This document shows positions 1 through 12,125 of a stretch of 64,000 bases of DNA, piece by piece. The stretch's first letter is position 1. The number at the start of each line of letters is the position of its first letter. The notes below the pieces were generated by a model that was not told where the DNA came from, searched no databases, and saw only the letters and a program-made list of their open reading frames with translations. Position numbers and translations under genes: made by a program. The stretch lies in the NCBI GenBank assembly GCA_030765045.1, contig CM060964.1, forward strand, positions 155,101,490 through 155,165,489, in the 5' to 3' direction. The stretch is from Tenodera sinensis (lineage: Eukaryota; Arthropoda; Insecta; Mantodea; Mantidae).

Positions 1-512
1 AATTAAAAACTCCACAATAAGTTTTAAACTGTTATCGTTTTGTTTTGATGTGAAACACAGACTAATGTGATCTCAGAGAAATAAGCCTCTTGTGATGACT
101 GTAATGAAATGACAGGTTAAGTAAGTGCTTATGAAGATAAGATAAGGTGATGCAAGGAGTGGTTGACATTCCTATCTCCCACAAATAAAGATAGTTGCAG
201 GATTGCCTTATTTTGCTCTAACTTCCTTATGAGCTTGCACTCCTTATCTACTTAGAAACATCTGGTGTCCTCAGTTTTTACTATGAACACTTTAAAATGT
301 TGGGTACGATTGGTTTTTATATTGTAACACATTAAAGCTATGAATGTTAAATTATTGCAATTTAAATAAATATGTCCATAATCATAAGAAAAAAGTGGTA
401 TGTGGTAGAAGCAATCTGGCTTTGAATTTGATTTTAGCATCTACAAATACTCAAAAAACAATCAAATATCTAAGGCAGGAATTTCATTGCATACCAGTGT
501 AATTGCTTGTAC
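1..512. other. Intronic sequence, no feature recognised
   Basis: AT-rich DNA with no coding similarity, tRNA-like boxes or tandem repeats that I can support. Presumed intron of the SIDT gene. Confidence 0.4.
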
Positions 513-1125
513 GAGGGGATTTCAAAATAAGATACTTATGATTACGGCAGGCCAAGTAACTTTTATTGAGTGTTACATTGCAGTGCAAAGTGGCACAGAT
601 ACATGACAGTATTTTTCAACATAGCCACCATGCCTCTCAAAACAACAGTCTGAACGTTCTGCCAAATGTTCAATTCCTCATCCATAGAGATCTGCTCCTT
701 GGTCACAGAGGGCCATTATGTGAACTTCATCTTTAGCAAATGTGTTTCCCCCCGGATGTTCTTTCAGCTTGCAAAACAGATGTGAATTCCACTGTCCAAG
801 ATCTGGATTGCATGCCAGATGCTTTCATACCTCCCATCGAAGACAATGAAGCAAAGCTCGTGCTGTGGGCGCCATGTGGGGTGTTGTATGTTCATAAAAG
901 AGAACAATGCCTTTGCTTAATTTCACTATAACTAGATGCAACATTGCAGTTGGTCTTTATAGCGCAGTATTTTATGGTGAATCTCTGTGCAATTTTCACG
1001 TTTTGTCCTCAAGAATTGTACCATCCCACATACTTCAACTTTGGAGTATGTTTCCAGTTGATGCAGAATTTGGCTTGCACACTGTGATTCACCTATTATC
1101 AGTACCCTAGTAGAATTGTCTGCAG
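513..1125 (-). pseudogene. mariner-like transposase relic, internally deleted
   Basis: Read on the minus strand from about 1125, there is an N-terminal helix-turn-helix resemblance (KVEVCGMVQFLRTKRENCTE then IHHKIL; compare mariner transposases and their FLxxKGxxxxEIHxxL pattern). It runs directly into C-terminal material: KGIVLFYEHTTPHMAPTARA corresponds to the mariner HDNARPHTA strand, and further on come EVH, DQGADLYG, IEHLAERSDCCF and ERHGGYVEK, typical of the protein end. The whole catalytic centre between is missing and several frames are needed. A terminal-repeat-like sequence, CGAGGGGATTTCAAAA, follows a TA at about 511. It is a dead, internally deleted copy. The other terminus was not found. 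Confidence 0.6.
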
Positions 1126-1439
1126 GAATTCCAGAACATGAACTCTAATCTCAGGAAATGCCATTCTTGTTGCATGAAGGTCTTAGCAAGGGACAACATC
1201 TGTAACATACTTTTTGAAGTGCTCTTGTTCATTGATTATATAGCCTGAATAAAAATAAATGGTTCTAAATTTCATACAATAGATTCTTTAGAAGTAGGTA
1301 GTTATCAATAGAGTATGAAAGCAAACACTTGCTTAATTAAGGCACTGTTCAATTTAAAATCTCTACAAAATATAACAAAAAAATTTAGGCATAGTGTTGG
1401 AACCTGTTAGGAGTTCCAACCACCTTGATGAATGTTAGA

Positions 1440-2901
1440 TGAGTCTGCTGTTGACGGCACAATGTGGACAAGAATTGAAGCGGGAAATACACATGGTAGA
1501 TGTGGGCGTCACAATGTACTGACAGAAGGGCCAGGTCCTAAAGATTATGCAAAGAAACTGATAGTGAGTGGAAACTATGCCAGCACATGGTGAGTATTGA
1601 TGGATGCTAACATTCTCCAGAATATAACAAAATGCACCTCGATAAGGATCCATCAAGACTTTCAGGATAATTCTTGGACTCTTGAGCTAGATCAACTTGA
1701 AGCAGCTATAGCCATATTGTATGCCTGTGGACAATGTGGAGGGAAGAACTTCCCCTTGAAATTCATGTGGTCAAAGGTGTGGGACCACCATTTTTCTCTC
1801 GTGTTATGGGAAGGAAGGAAATTTATTCAGGGTCCTGAGATTTGATGATAAACATACACGCAACGAAAGACTGAAGACAGATGGCTTTGCAGCGGCCACA
1901 CCAATCTGGAGCCCATTTGTACATAACTGCAAATTGAGCTACAATCCCGGTGCAGTTATTACTATAGATGAGCAACTGTATCCATACAAGGCTCGATGTT
2001 GCTTTACTCAGTATATGAGTAACAAACAGGACAGGTTTGGTTTGAAGCTCTGGCTTGCTGCAGATTCTGAAACAACGTTTATGGTGAATGGGTTTCCCTA
2101 TTTAGGAAAACATGATGAACGACCACCTAACATGTCAGTATCAGAGCATTTTGTCACACGACTTATGTAACCTTTCATTTCAAAAGGAAGGAATGTTACT
2201 TGTGACAATTTTTTTACTTCTAAAAATCTTGCTGGTATGCTGAAACGGAAGAATACAACTATGATAGGCACATTGAAGAAATCACAGAGAGAGGTTTCTC
2301 CTGCAAAATCTACCGCTGGGTCTTTGTATGACACGATCTTGTACAGATCTGAATATATTACCATCACATGGTAGCAAGGAAAGGCAAAGAAGAATGTTCT
2401 TCTGCTAAGTTCAATGCATCAGTCTGTGGATGTGGATCAAGGAACCCAGAAGAAACTTCCAGAAACTGTGAGCTTCTGTAACTCCACAAAATGCGGGATT
2501 GATATTCTGGATCAAATGTGTCACCTATACACAGTCAAGTTTGGTTGCCAGCGGTGGCCAATGCATATTTTCTTCAATGTACTGGACCTTGCTGGAATCA
2601 ATGCATGGATCCTATACCAGAATGTCACAGGAGAGAAAGTAAGCAGGTGAGACTTTCTTCTAAAGCTAGCAGAAGAACTTTCTTCTCAATATATGCTGTC
2701 AAGGAAAGGACAAACAAATGTAATTGTTGGAGTCACAGAACAAGGTAGAGCACGTAAAGCATGTACATTGGAGGCTGCAAAGGTCCTAATAAAACCAAGA
2801 ATATGTGTATGAAGTGTAAGAAGTATGTGTGCGGCCCATGTTCAGGAAATGTTCAGTACGTGTGTGCTAAGTGTTTGGACCAAGTTGACGGATTTGACTA
2901 A
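1440..2901 (+). pseudogene. piggyBac-like (PGBD4-type) transposase, broken
   Basis: About 480 codons of DDE_Tnp_1_7 transposase can be followed through three frames. In order: GTMWTRIEAGNTHGR and GPGPKDYAKK (N-terminal segment, then a stop near 1590); GGKNFPLKFMWSKVWDHHF; RFDDKHTRNERLKTDGFA; GAVITIDEQLYPYKARCCFT, which holds the first catalytic Asp; FGLKLWLAAD; FPYLGK and RLM, then a TAA/frame break at 2168; GRNVTCDNFFTS, with the second Asp; NSTKCGIDILDQM, with the third. A C-terminal Cys-rich finger (CKKYVCGPCSGNVQYVCAKC) closes the protein at about 2900. The order and spacing match insect PGBD4-like proteins. Internal stops and frameshifts make it inactive. It is an old host-genome passenger in the intron. 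Confidence 0.85.
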
Positions 2902-3190
2902 ATACAAAACTGAGCTGTTTTTGTGATCATTGTATGTATCGCACTCTATTGTATTGTTACCAGTGTTACAAACTACTTCAGAATGCTAAAGTGATATAAC
3001 TGAGTATGTATATCATTTATATGATCCCATGTTTTGGAAGCACTGTACTTCAAACTGTAATGGATTCACGCCGTTTAATGAGTAAATGTTATGTAAACTC
3101 CTTTAAAACGTAAGTAAAGGTACTATTTCATGCATAAAATATCCTGATTTAAATTATATTATAAATGAAACGCTTAAAACCGATTGAAAA

Positions 3191-3260
3191 AGGTACCGGT
3201 CAATATGACCGATGTTGGTCCTTTTAGGTAGCAAGGCAATGTCGGTCCTTCTAGTGTTAA
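3191..3260 (+). repeat. Probable 3' terminus of the piggyBac-like element, with TTAA
   Basis: After the transposase, two copies of a GTYGGTCCTT motif (near 3214 and 3241) precede CTAGTG and then TTAA at 3257-3260. TTAA is the piggyBac target site, and CACTAGAAGGACCGAC read inward fits a terminal repeat. A palindrome-like block, GGTCAATATGACC, lies at about 3197. I could not find the matching left terminus near 1380-1440. Confidence 0.5.
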
Positions 3261-3499
3261 AAATACATAAGCCTTTGCAAATGGACAATGTTGAAAGTTA
3301 CTCTTATTACATCATCATGAAAATTTGTTTGTTCTGAGCAATGAGATTCGTACTGAAAGTCATGAGCAACCCATTCTTAAAATTCAAATTCCAACAATGT
3401 AACAAAAATGGCTGTAGGATTGTAAAACAGAATTTACTGCACATGTTGCCATATTGTGACATTATTGGCTTCTATCACGTGACCATAGACAGTATTTCC

Positions 3500-4395
3500 A
3501 AAATGGACATAAATGTTTCATTTCAACAGAGTGCTCTCATTGAATTCCTTGAAAAAGAGAAAAAATCTGTTGTTGAAATTTGCCTCGGACTTCAAAATGC
3601 CTGTGCAGGGAGATGTCTGCATGGGTGCCAGCAGTGTAAGGAGATGGATAAAACATTTCAAAGATGGGAACATGAGTATTCAAGATGAGCCTCGTACCAG
3701 TTGCCCTTGAACTGCTTCCACAGAATGCAACAAGGAAAATGATCACAGCATACCACTGTGATTGAAGTTGCTGCAAAACTTACAGTAGGACATAATGTAG
3801 TGCAAGAAATGATTGAAAACTTAATTTGTCGAGAAGTGTGTGTCTGTTGGGGTCCCATGTTTATTCACCAAAGACCACAAACTTCAAAAAAGAATCATCA
3901 CCCAAAACTTTCAAAATTTTAAAATGAAAGTGATGTTTTGACAAGTATTGTGACAGGTGATGAAAACCTGAAATCATTACAAGCCTGAAACAAAATGCCA
4001 GGGTATGGAATGGCACCACTGGGATTTGCCTTTGAAGAAGAAAGCAAAGATGGTGCAGTGTGCTAGAAAGTTATGGGCAGTGTCTTCTGTGTTCCACAGG
4101 GTTACATTCTCATTGATTTTCTTGAACCTGGACAACCATAAATGCTGTCTGCTTTATCCACATAGTTTTGAAGCTCCATTATGCATTGCATGACAAATGC
4201 TGTGGAAAGATTGTCATTCTGCAACAGGGTAATGTGCTGATACTCATACTACTCATGTCACTGTGGAGGAGTTCAAGACATTTGGGTAGGAAACTCTTCC
4301 ACAATCTTCCTATAGTCCTGACTTGGCACCCTTCTCGTTTTAGTTCTGTTAAGGAACAGATGGGCCATTCTATTTCAAATCAAATGAAAAATGAG
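3500..4395 (+). pseudogene. mariner-like transposase relic (SETMAR-type), decayed
   Basis: The HTH region is well preserved but split over two frames: FQQSALIEFLEKEKKSVVEI in one, then GDVCMGASSVRRWIKHFKDG and NMSIQDEPRTSCP in the next. Downstream come YKPETKCQGMEWHHWDLPLK, KKAKMVQCARKLWAVSSVF (mariner KxKxxxSAGKVMATVFWD), FLNLDNHKCC (DFLxxGxTINxxYY) and, near 4300, YSPDLAPF (the PPYSPDLAPSDFHLF motif). Stops and frameshifts are numerous. The order of motifs is complete, so this is a near-full-length but long-dead copy. No termini were identified. Confidence 0.75.
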
Positions 4396-5771
4396 AAAAT
4401 TGACCTCACATTTTTTAAAATCATTAATAATCTCTACATGTGTCAGTTACTGTAAAAGAAAACAATTTTCAAAAAATTACCTCTTAAATATTTATAATCT
4501 TCAAGTTAAAATTTGGTAAAATTTGCATTATTTTCTGAATGAGAAACTTCTATGCCATATAACTCAAGAACCCTATATTGGATTTCAGTAAACTACCATT
4601 AATTTTGAAGCTAAATGTCTGTTGTTGATGGTGGTATATAACAATAACATAGCAATAATTACACAATTTTTTAAAACCTTTTTCTTCATGTATTAAGTAA
4701 AAATGCCTTTTTGTTTTTATAAAGATTAAGCTTATATAGGTTTAAACCTCTTTTCATCCTACATTAATTGCAGTTTTCAGTTTTATGGCACCCTGTGTTT
4801 GAAATGGGGAAAAAATAACGAAACAATAAATATTTAAGCTTGCGCTGTGAGTTGCTTAGGTCAGGGGAACAAAAGAGGGTTTATTTATGAACTCTTTATC
4901 ATCTCACTTGTCAGCATCCGCTCAGAGGAAAACATAAACAGCAGTGGATTGACAACATCCTTGACGTGACTCATGATTGTGGTATGGTGCAGCACGACTA
5001 GGTGGTTCGACACTGTTTCTTTTACTTTTAATTTTTTATACAGCTGTCTGTTGAAGATTCCATAAAAATATTAACTAATATTGCTTTGAATTAAATGCTG
5101 AAAGATATAACATAATTTATGTTCCATTTAAAATGGTATTTTTCAGAAAAAACATGAAATAGGATGAAAATTGCATTATATTTAAGTTCTAAAAATATAT
5201 ATTAAATACCACCACAAACTATGCAATATTACCTTCATTTTGAATTTTGTTTAAGAATTTTATGTTGAGTTTCTTAGCTGTGAGTCTTAGAAACACATAA
5301 TTTTATCAAATTATGATAAGTTTGACCCTGGAAAAAACTTGGAACCGCTTATCATAGCTGCAATTTTGCAAAAGACATTAACTTAACATCTACTTTAGGT
5401 AGCAGAAAATTGAACTGCTCCCAAAAAATACAGGGTTTTCTGCTGTCCAAAATGAAATGGAATAGACTAGATGCAAGACTGCCAGTATGAGATGGTGGAG
5501 GATATTCCAAAAGCATCCTTCACTGTCTTCAGGCAGCCGGAACAGAGTTGTAACATAAAGGTATTTTCAAACTTGCACAACAGTGTGAACAAAGAAATGG
5601 AGACTATGTTGAAAAGTGATAGAAAAGTCTGTAGCACATGGTTTGTCTAAAAAATGGAGACTAAGATTTTTAAAAATTGTTGCTCAGGACTTTCAGTATG
5701 ACCTCATATTATGACTTAATAGCTTTGTGGTGCATATATTTATATCCTTCCCTCTGCATATAATTTTGCAG
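4396..5771. other. Intronic sequence with a possible LINE scrap
   Basis: Mostly AT-rich and featureless. About 4905-5010 on the + strand reads SALRGKHKQQWIDNILDV and then THDCGM, like the GRPxxRWxDxI segment at the end of RTE/CR1-type LINE proteins. It is too short to be sure. Confidence 0.3.
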
Positions 5772-5960
5772 GTTCTAAATCAAACAGGAAACCAAGATCT
5801 CTGCTACTACAATTTCCTGTGTGCTCATCCCTTGGGTCTGTTAAGTGATTTCAACCATGTTTTTTCCAACATTGGTTATGTGTTGCTAGGGCTGCTTTTC
5901 ATCATACTTACATATCGCAGAGATCTGATGCATCACAAGGCTGGTCCAACCTTAGATAGG
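5772..5960 (+). CDS. SID-1 transmembrane family gene, internal exon a
   Basis: This exon has 63 codons and is phase 0 at both ends. It follows a TTTTGCAG acceptor and ends AGG|GTAAGT, a textbook donor. The translation opens VLNQTGNQDL and carries the family signature LCYYNFLCAHPLG followed by FNHVFSNIGYVLLG. That is the cytoplasmic segment leading into TM2 of SIDT1/SIDT2/SID-1 proteins, and the rest (LLFIILTYRRD) is the end of that membrane helix. These proteins sit in plasma or lysosomal membranes and are linked to dsRNA and cholesterol transport; that is family knowledge, not visible here. The upstream ATG at 5727 lies in intron and is not a start. Exons for the extracellular domain and TM1 must lie before the window. 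The next exon is 11.8 kb away. Confidence 0.93.
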
Positions 5961-7096
5961 GTAAGTAAATCACAATAGAAATCTGAAACATTTTGAATTA
6001 TTCAGCTTTTTATGCCAGTGAAATTAATTTAATTTCCTAATGATCTGATAAAAGGGAGAGAGGAAGAAAAAAAATAGAGACAAAGAAAAAAAAATTTAGG
6101 TCATAGGCTTTAAAGTTGTGATAGGATGACTTTTGAAATAAACTGGCATTTAGAAAGCCGTAATTCCTTTTTGTAATTTAATTAAGACAGAAATTAGAAT
6201 TTAAAAGTGATAATGTTAAAACAACTTAATCCTTAAAGGGGTTTTTCTACTTGAAAGAAGTGAAAGCCTGATATGTTTTTATATTGCCTCTGTATAAAAT
6301 ACCTCGTTATGTTAAATATTCAAATCTAATGTTTATGTATATATATAAATTGTATAATTCCTTGACATGTTCATTGTTCACAAGATTTTTGGGCTAATAG
6401 TGAACTCACTGAACACAATCCAATCCAACATGCTTAAATTAATCAATGATTTGTCATCTGCCAACAAAAAGCCAGACATTTGTTATAATAATCTCAGAGT
6501 GCATGCATTAGCACTTCTTTCATTATTATGCCATCTCAAATAACCTATCTGTGTTACATCACGATACATTAGGAAGGCAAATCTCAATGCTAGTAATCAT
6601 AAGCTTATAATAGACTGTAAATATGCTACTTTAATGCTTATAAATTAGTTATATTTAAGAATGGATGGTAACGAATTTTATATTATTCCTCATGGATATT
6701 TACACAACACTGCCGTTGAAACTTGAAAGCAAATACTGCTTGCCGGATGCTTGGCAATTCAGTTACGTTTGGAATAATAAAGAGCATAGTTAGTTATTAA
6801 TGCCTACGTGACCTATATTTCAATATTCATGAAAATGAATGACAGTCCGAAAAAGTTAAATGGTTCTCTTTATCGGAACTTGTGAAAGACATGGCAATAA
6901 ATAAACAGGAAGCTGTGTGAGAGTGCAAAAATGAATGAGCCATTTAAAAAACAAACACAGCCAGCTTGTTCCAATTCAAATCCAAACATCAGAGTGTAGC
7001 AGCATGATGAACAGTGCTGAAATGATGCTTTATGGTTTATCTAAGTCAGACATTTCCAATATTACAATCAGTAATAATCACACTATCAATTATAAC
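5961..7096. other. Intronic sequence, nothing recognised
   Basis: AT-rich intron following exon a. No open frame, TIR pair or SINE promoter boxes were seen. Confidence 0.4.
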
Positions 7097-8475
7097 GGGT
7101 GATCCAAAAGACTCCGAATCAAGTGCACTTTGTTTTGGCTGTATGCGTCCTCAGTGCTCATTGCCGACTGCCGCTGTCATAAAACAGTGCGAATGAAACC
7201 ATACAGCATTTTTAAAACTACTTTTAAAGGCTTCACTTACCAATGTTATTAAAGGAGATGCTGAAACTGCCCATCATCATTCTCCATACATTTTTAGCAC
7301 CTCTTAGGAAACTACTCTTCACTTGCCAAGTTCATGTTGAGAAATGCTGTTAATTTCCTGGTGTATATTTTGTTTTAGTTCTTCCAGGGTGTGTGAGTTT
7401 GTCTTATACACTTTATGCTTTAAGTTACCCCAGAGTTAGGAATTGCAGGGGGTTAGGTCCAGGAACCGAGGGGGACCACAAATCTCTACTAGTAATTCTG
7501 TCCTGAAACATATTTTCAATTGTTCTCATTGAAAGATTGGCTGAGTGAGCTGTTGCAGAGTCTTGTTGATAAAAGACAAAATCACGCTTCCTGTCAGTTA
7601 ATTCTCTAAAAAAAGGGGCAAAATTGTATTTGTGTATGCATGGGCGTCAACTGCTGACTCAAAAAAATTGAGCCTGTAACTCTTTCTCTGCTAATGGCGC
7701 ACCATATGCCAATTTTTTCATCATGAAGGGGTATTTCATGAACAATATTAGGTTTCTCAGAGCTGCAATAACGATTATTTTGTGTGCACACATATTCATG
7801 AAGGTGGAACCATTTTGCCATTGTATACACTATTGAGAGTCCACTCATAAAATGTTGACCTAATTACAGGATCACCCGGTTGAAGAGCATGTGCCACAGT
7901 TATTTTATATGGTTTTAACTTAAGTAATTTAGTAGCTCTTTGCACAGAGCCATAAGAAATGCCTGCCTGTTATGAAAGATGCCTAAGCAATTTTTTGGGG
8001 GAAATTTCCAAACAATGACTGATGTCGTCTAATGTTTCTTTGTTAAGAACCGTATGCCGTCTTTTAGGTTTTTGAGCCTGAACACTTCCTGTGGCCTGAA
8101 ATATATTCATGGATTCATGGATTATTGTAAGGCCTGGAACTTTTAACACCTGGAAATCTTTCTGTAAATCACACTTTCACTTGTGAGCTGACTTAGTTAA
8201 TACATACAAATCATAAATACACGTTGTGCAGTAGAAAACAAATGCTGAGCCATAATCCACTTTGTAGCTAAGTACAGGACAAGATAATAAAGCATACTGG
8301 TAATAATTCAACCACACAATATCACTGTGAGCTCTATACTGCACTTTCAGAGCAGAGAAAAACAAGTCAGCTGTGTGACCTTGTGTACAGCAGTTGCATT
8401 ATTGTGTTTCTGGGTGTACAGCGGAAAAACACAGTGCAACGGTTCAAATGTTTTTGGGTCTCTCTGTATAAGTTG
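7097..8475 (-). pseudogene. Tc1/mariner-superfamily transposon, copy 1 (antisense)
   Basis: Minus-strand translation near 7850-7600 gives WFHLHEYVCTQNNRYCSSEK then PNIVHEIPLHDEKIGIWCAI, the DDE transposase core with a TDEAWFH-type first Asp region just upstream. The terminal sequence at the low-coordinate end is ACGGGTGATCCAAAAGACTC. The high-coordinate end reads, on the minus strand, CTTATACAGAGAGACCCAAA. The same element recurs at 13341-14645 in the opposite orientation, and the two align over almost their whole length, including the non-coding 5' part. Multiple frameshifts make it inactive. Confidence 0.75.
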
Positions 8476-9041
8476 ATCCAAATGATGCTTACAGCCAGGC
8501 AAGTAGTCCAAAATCTGATATCTTATTGCAAAGTAGATAATAAATTAATCTCTTCACAATCATGTTGTACAAAATATGGATAATGATTATAGAAATTTAT
8601 GCAAGCAATGCGATGTACTGACTTTCCAGCTTATTTAAATAAAGGTTTGTTTTTCTGAAGCCTGAGGAATGGCAAGAAACAAAAAAGACAATTTCTGGTA
8701 AATTCTTAAAGCAAGGGTAGTGTATTTTGTGTCTCATGTTTATTGTATAATGACATTTTACAGTTTGCAAACCTTATGAGGGATTATTAGAATGGAAAAA
8801 TGGCCACTCTCAGTTAACTGTCCCTGAAAATTCAGCTGAATGTGGAAATGTATGTTAACTTTAAGGGCTAGAGGACAGATCATGGGGAAATAGATAAATT
8901 AACATTTTAACCTAAAGTGGAGGTTAAATGTTGGAGGGATGTGTGTCTGTGGTCGAAACATTTTCTATATCAGGCCTATCTTTCAGAGGTCACAACCTTG
9001 GGTTTGGGTATTGGAATCTCTAGATTAGACTAGAGATAGCT
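8476..9041. other. Intronic sequence, nothing recognised
   Basis: No supported feature between copy 1 of the Tc1/mariner element and the hAT/ZMYM scrap. Confidence 0.4.
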
Positions 9042-9900
9042 GTGCTTTGGGTCAAACAACCTTGGGATTTCAAGATGTCCTTATTTCTAATAGCAGAATT
9101 TGGCAAAACATTTACAACTTTATGGAAACAAAGGAAAAGAGAGCATATCATATCTATCTTTTCAAACATGCAGATAGTTTATATCTATTGTGGCAGAAGG
9201 ATTGGTGAAATCTACTGTAGATGAAATGAAGAAAACTAAGTATTTGTCCACTATAATGCACTCCACTCCTAATATTACACATGCAGATCAGCTGCCTTTT
9301 GTTACAAGAAATGGATCGAAGCATGCATCTATTAGCTTTTGTGTTGAAATATTTATAAATTTTGTCTCCACTTCAAGGCAAAAACCAGGAGATTTAGCAA
9401 ATGCATTAATAAGCTTAATGAATATATGTGCTTTGGACATTCAGTTATTATGCAAAGGTGAACTGTATCACAATGCAAGCAATATGGCAGGTGACTACTC
9501 TGGTGTCCATGCTAGAATTAAAGAAACCAACTTTGTTGTGCCTACACTCCCTTAACTTAGGGCCATGTGCAGCAGAGTATTAATCCTGAAGTGGCTTCAT
9601 TTATCTTCTTATTGCAATAAATTTACATCTTTTTCTCTGCTTTGATAGTAGGAGAGTTTCGCAATTAAAATTAAATATTGCAGTGTCTGTAAAACATCCT
9701 TCAGAAATGCACTAGTCAGGGCATCATGGTTGCTGCTATAGTCTCAATATTAATTGGGTAGAAATAATTTCAGCTTTGGAATCTATACAAAATTATGAAT
9801 CTCAAAAGGCTACTATAAGCTATAAGGCAACTGAAGGGCTGAGCAGTCTGCAGTATCTGGAAACTGCAGTAACAACAATGTTATGGTCAGTGATCTTAAA
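9042..9900 (+). pseudogene. hAT-related DUF4371/ZMYM-like transposase fragment
   Basis: The clearest part is 9190-9555: KYLSTIMHSTPNITHADQLP (equivalent to the YFSISVDSTPDISHxDQL core with its catalytic Asp, here altered to H before ST), then GDLANALISLMNICALDIQL and YHNASNMAGDYSGVHARIKE (family: YDNASNMSGxYxGVQxxI). The frame ends at 9553. Similar but broken matter continues to about 9900, including AEQSAVSGN-like residues. Such sequences come from hAT-type transposases and domesticated zinc-finger MYM proteins. The N-terminal TTF zinc finger and the C-terminal dimerisation region are absent. A relative on the opposite strand lies at 29692-31109. Confidence 0.65.
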
Positions 9901-10024
9901 GAGGTTTGTTGTAAAGTGTTGATATGGATATTGAGACTGTAAAATTGTGCCATTTTTTTACTTGAATATGTTTGAGAGAGTCATTCTATGTATGACACAT
10001 AAAAAAACTAACCCTGCATCTCAG

Positions 10025-10530
10025 TATGGGCCAAGGCCTACTGCTTGGCTGCTGCATCCCCCATCTCTGCCCACCACAGGTGTGGGTTATTTTAACATTA
10101 TTTTGTTGTTTAACGACGCTGTCAATTGCCAGGATCACATCAGTGTCGCCGGTGTGCCGGAATTTTGTCCCGCAGGAGTTCTTTTACATGCCAGTAAATC
10201 TACTGACATGGAGCTGTCGTTTTTAAGCACACTTAAAAACCATCGACCTGGGCTGGGTTTGAACCCGCGACCTACAGGTGTGGGGTGCAGTCTTGGAGGG
10301 TGGGATGTGGTTAGCATACTGGTCCCTCCCAGCCTGTATATATGGTCTTTGCAACCAGGGGCCGCTACTTCTCAGTCAAGTAGCTTCGCAATTGGCCCCT
10401 GGCCAAAGCTGAGTGCACCCTGGACTAGATCTCCCAGTGGGAGAAAATCCCCACACTGGTACCAGAAATTGAACCTGGGTTTCCCTCTTGCTAAGCAGCA
10501 GTGCTACTACCGCACAAAGACAACCATCTA
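10025..10530 (-). mobile_element. SINE2 copy, tRNA-headed, split by a SINE1 insertion
   Basis: On the minus strand from about 10525, the tRNA-like head has an A-box-like GCACTGCTGCTTAGCAAGAG and a B box GGTTCAATTTC. The body continues to 10285 and, after the SINE1 insertion, resumes at 10075-10025 with CCTGTGGTGGGCAGAG and GCAGTAGGCCTTGGCC. A related fragment of the same 3' body is at 18541-18632. The ends were placed by eye. Confidence 0.55.
10087..10273 (-). mobile_element. SINE1 copy, 5'-truncated, nested in SINE2
   Basis: This matches the SINE1 body seen at 19569-19805, read in reverse. Identical 11-bp flanks ACAGGTGTGGG at 10076-10086 and 10274-10284 are target-site duplications made from SINE2 sequence, which shows that SINE1 landed in SINE2. 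It lacks the first part of the tRNA head. Confidence 0.8.
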
Positions 10531-12125
10531 TGTCACATATGAAATGAAAAGAGTAAGATAAAGATGCACAAAAACAAAAATGAGTAAATCAATAAAAGAA
10601 GCCACAAAAGGTTAAGATCAAGAAAACTGAAAATGAATGAAATAGCCAAGTTTTATACTGCCTTTGAAAACCAGGGAGATTTTCAGGTGTACACATTTTT
10701 TTCTGGTTGTTAAGGATAGAATGATATCTGAAATGGACAAATGGAGAGGGAAAAAATGGCAGAATTTTGTCGCAAATTTGAGTTCCTGAGTACCTATTTT
10801 TCTGGACAAGAAAACACCGCTAGAAATTGCAAGAGCTTTACAAAGATGCCATAGAAGAATTTTTGGGTGATGAGATTATTAATTTTAAAGCATAGAATAT
10901 TAAAAACAATGAAATAAAAATACTCTTTCAATAGTGTTGCTTGCAAACCACATCCAAGAACTGTTTCAAAAATAAAAAATTGTATTAAGAATGTTCCAGT
11001 CAACCACTTCAGCGAATTGTTCGGCAAGTGCGTTCTCTCTCTCAAAAGACTTGTGGTTTATTGATGACCAACTATGTCACAAGGTTGAGTCAACAATTTA
11101 GATGTCATTTACACGTGTTCTTTCTGACATTACAAGACAACTAGACTACAAGGATGTGATCAATGAATTTGAAGCAGAGAAAGCTGTTTATAAACCTTTG
11201 GTGCCTGACTCAGTCAGGTTATTTCAATATGCATTTATTAATATCATCGTTGTCATCATCAATTATCATCATTTTTTGTTGTTCAATTTTAGTTCTGTTA
11301 ACTGTAGGTTACTTGGTAGTAAGTTCATGTCAAAACAAGGGAGCAGAAATATTTTTCTTTGGCTAGATGCACCAGATAGTTAAATGCATGTGTTATATAA
11401 TACATGCACATTTATTAGCTTTTGCCATTGGAGTAATAAAACCTTTAGTACTGGCTTATAGTCAGCTTAAAAAGCTATTACAAGCAAGCAACATTTTTAA
11501 GTGGAAAAAGCAGTTTATTCAAAATTGCTAAAATTTGGGGTACCAAAAGTGGAGTGGTATAATCAGTAGTATTATAAAGTAACGGCGTGGGTTTGAATTC
11601 AACAAGATGTTAATGGTGGTGGTGTGGTGGCAAAAGAAAATGAGTGGCCTCTGTTTTGAAGTGTGGGTGTAGCTTATCGAGCCCTTTGTGCTTCTTAGTC
11701 TCGGTTTTAAACTAAATCATATGATCGAGATAAAAGGACCACTTCCTTTTGGATCATGCATAGTAAACAGATTAACTTTCTTTGCCTTTGGAAATTGCTA
11801 CATGAAAATTATAAATAATTTACACCAATTAAAATTTTTATGTGAGGTTACAACAAAAATGAATTGCAGTAAGGTGTGATAATAAAATCTGACTTAATTA
11901 TGATACAAAATTGATACAGAAAAGACAAAAATTATGGCCTTCTGCAAAAAATACCCCACACCTTGCAAAATATGTTTGGATTCAAGAATCTTAAAAAGCA
12001 TGAGCTCATTTATGTAATATGTTGGATACATAATATCCTTTTTTAATGAAGTACACATTTCATAGAAGATTCCTGAATACTCCAAAGTACTGGGAATAAT
12101 CATGAAACCTTAGTACAAAGATGTA
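10531..12125. other. Intronic sequence, nothing recognised
   Basis: A 93-codon open frame at 11102-11383 has no family resemblance and no splice or codon support, so it is not called. A weak tRNA-like stretch (GTGGTATAATC ... GGGTTTGAATTC) near 11550 is too degenerate to name. Confidence 0.4.

Noticed and set aside
5727..5771. ATG at 5727 as a gene start
   Set aside because: It lies before the splice acceptor; the conserved SIDT sequence starts right after TTTTGCAG at 5772.
9947..10561. 204-codon + frame
   Set aside because: It reads through the two nested SINEs; no protein resemblance.
11102..11383. 93-codon frame starting MSFTRVLSDITRQLDYK
   Set aside because: No family match, no conserved context; kept as unannotated intron.
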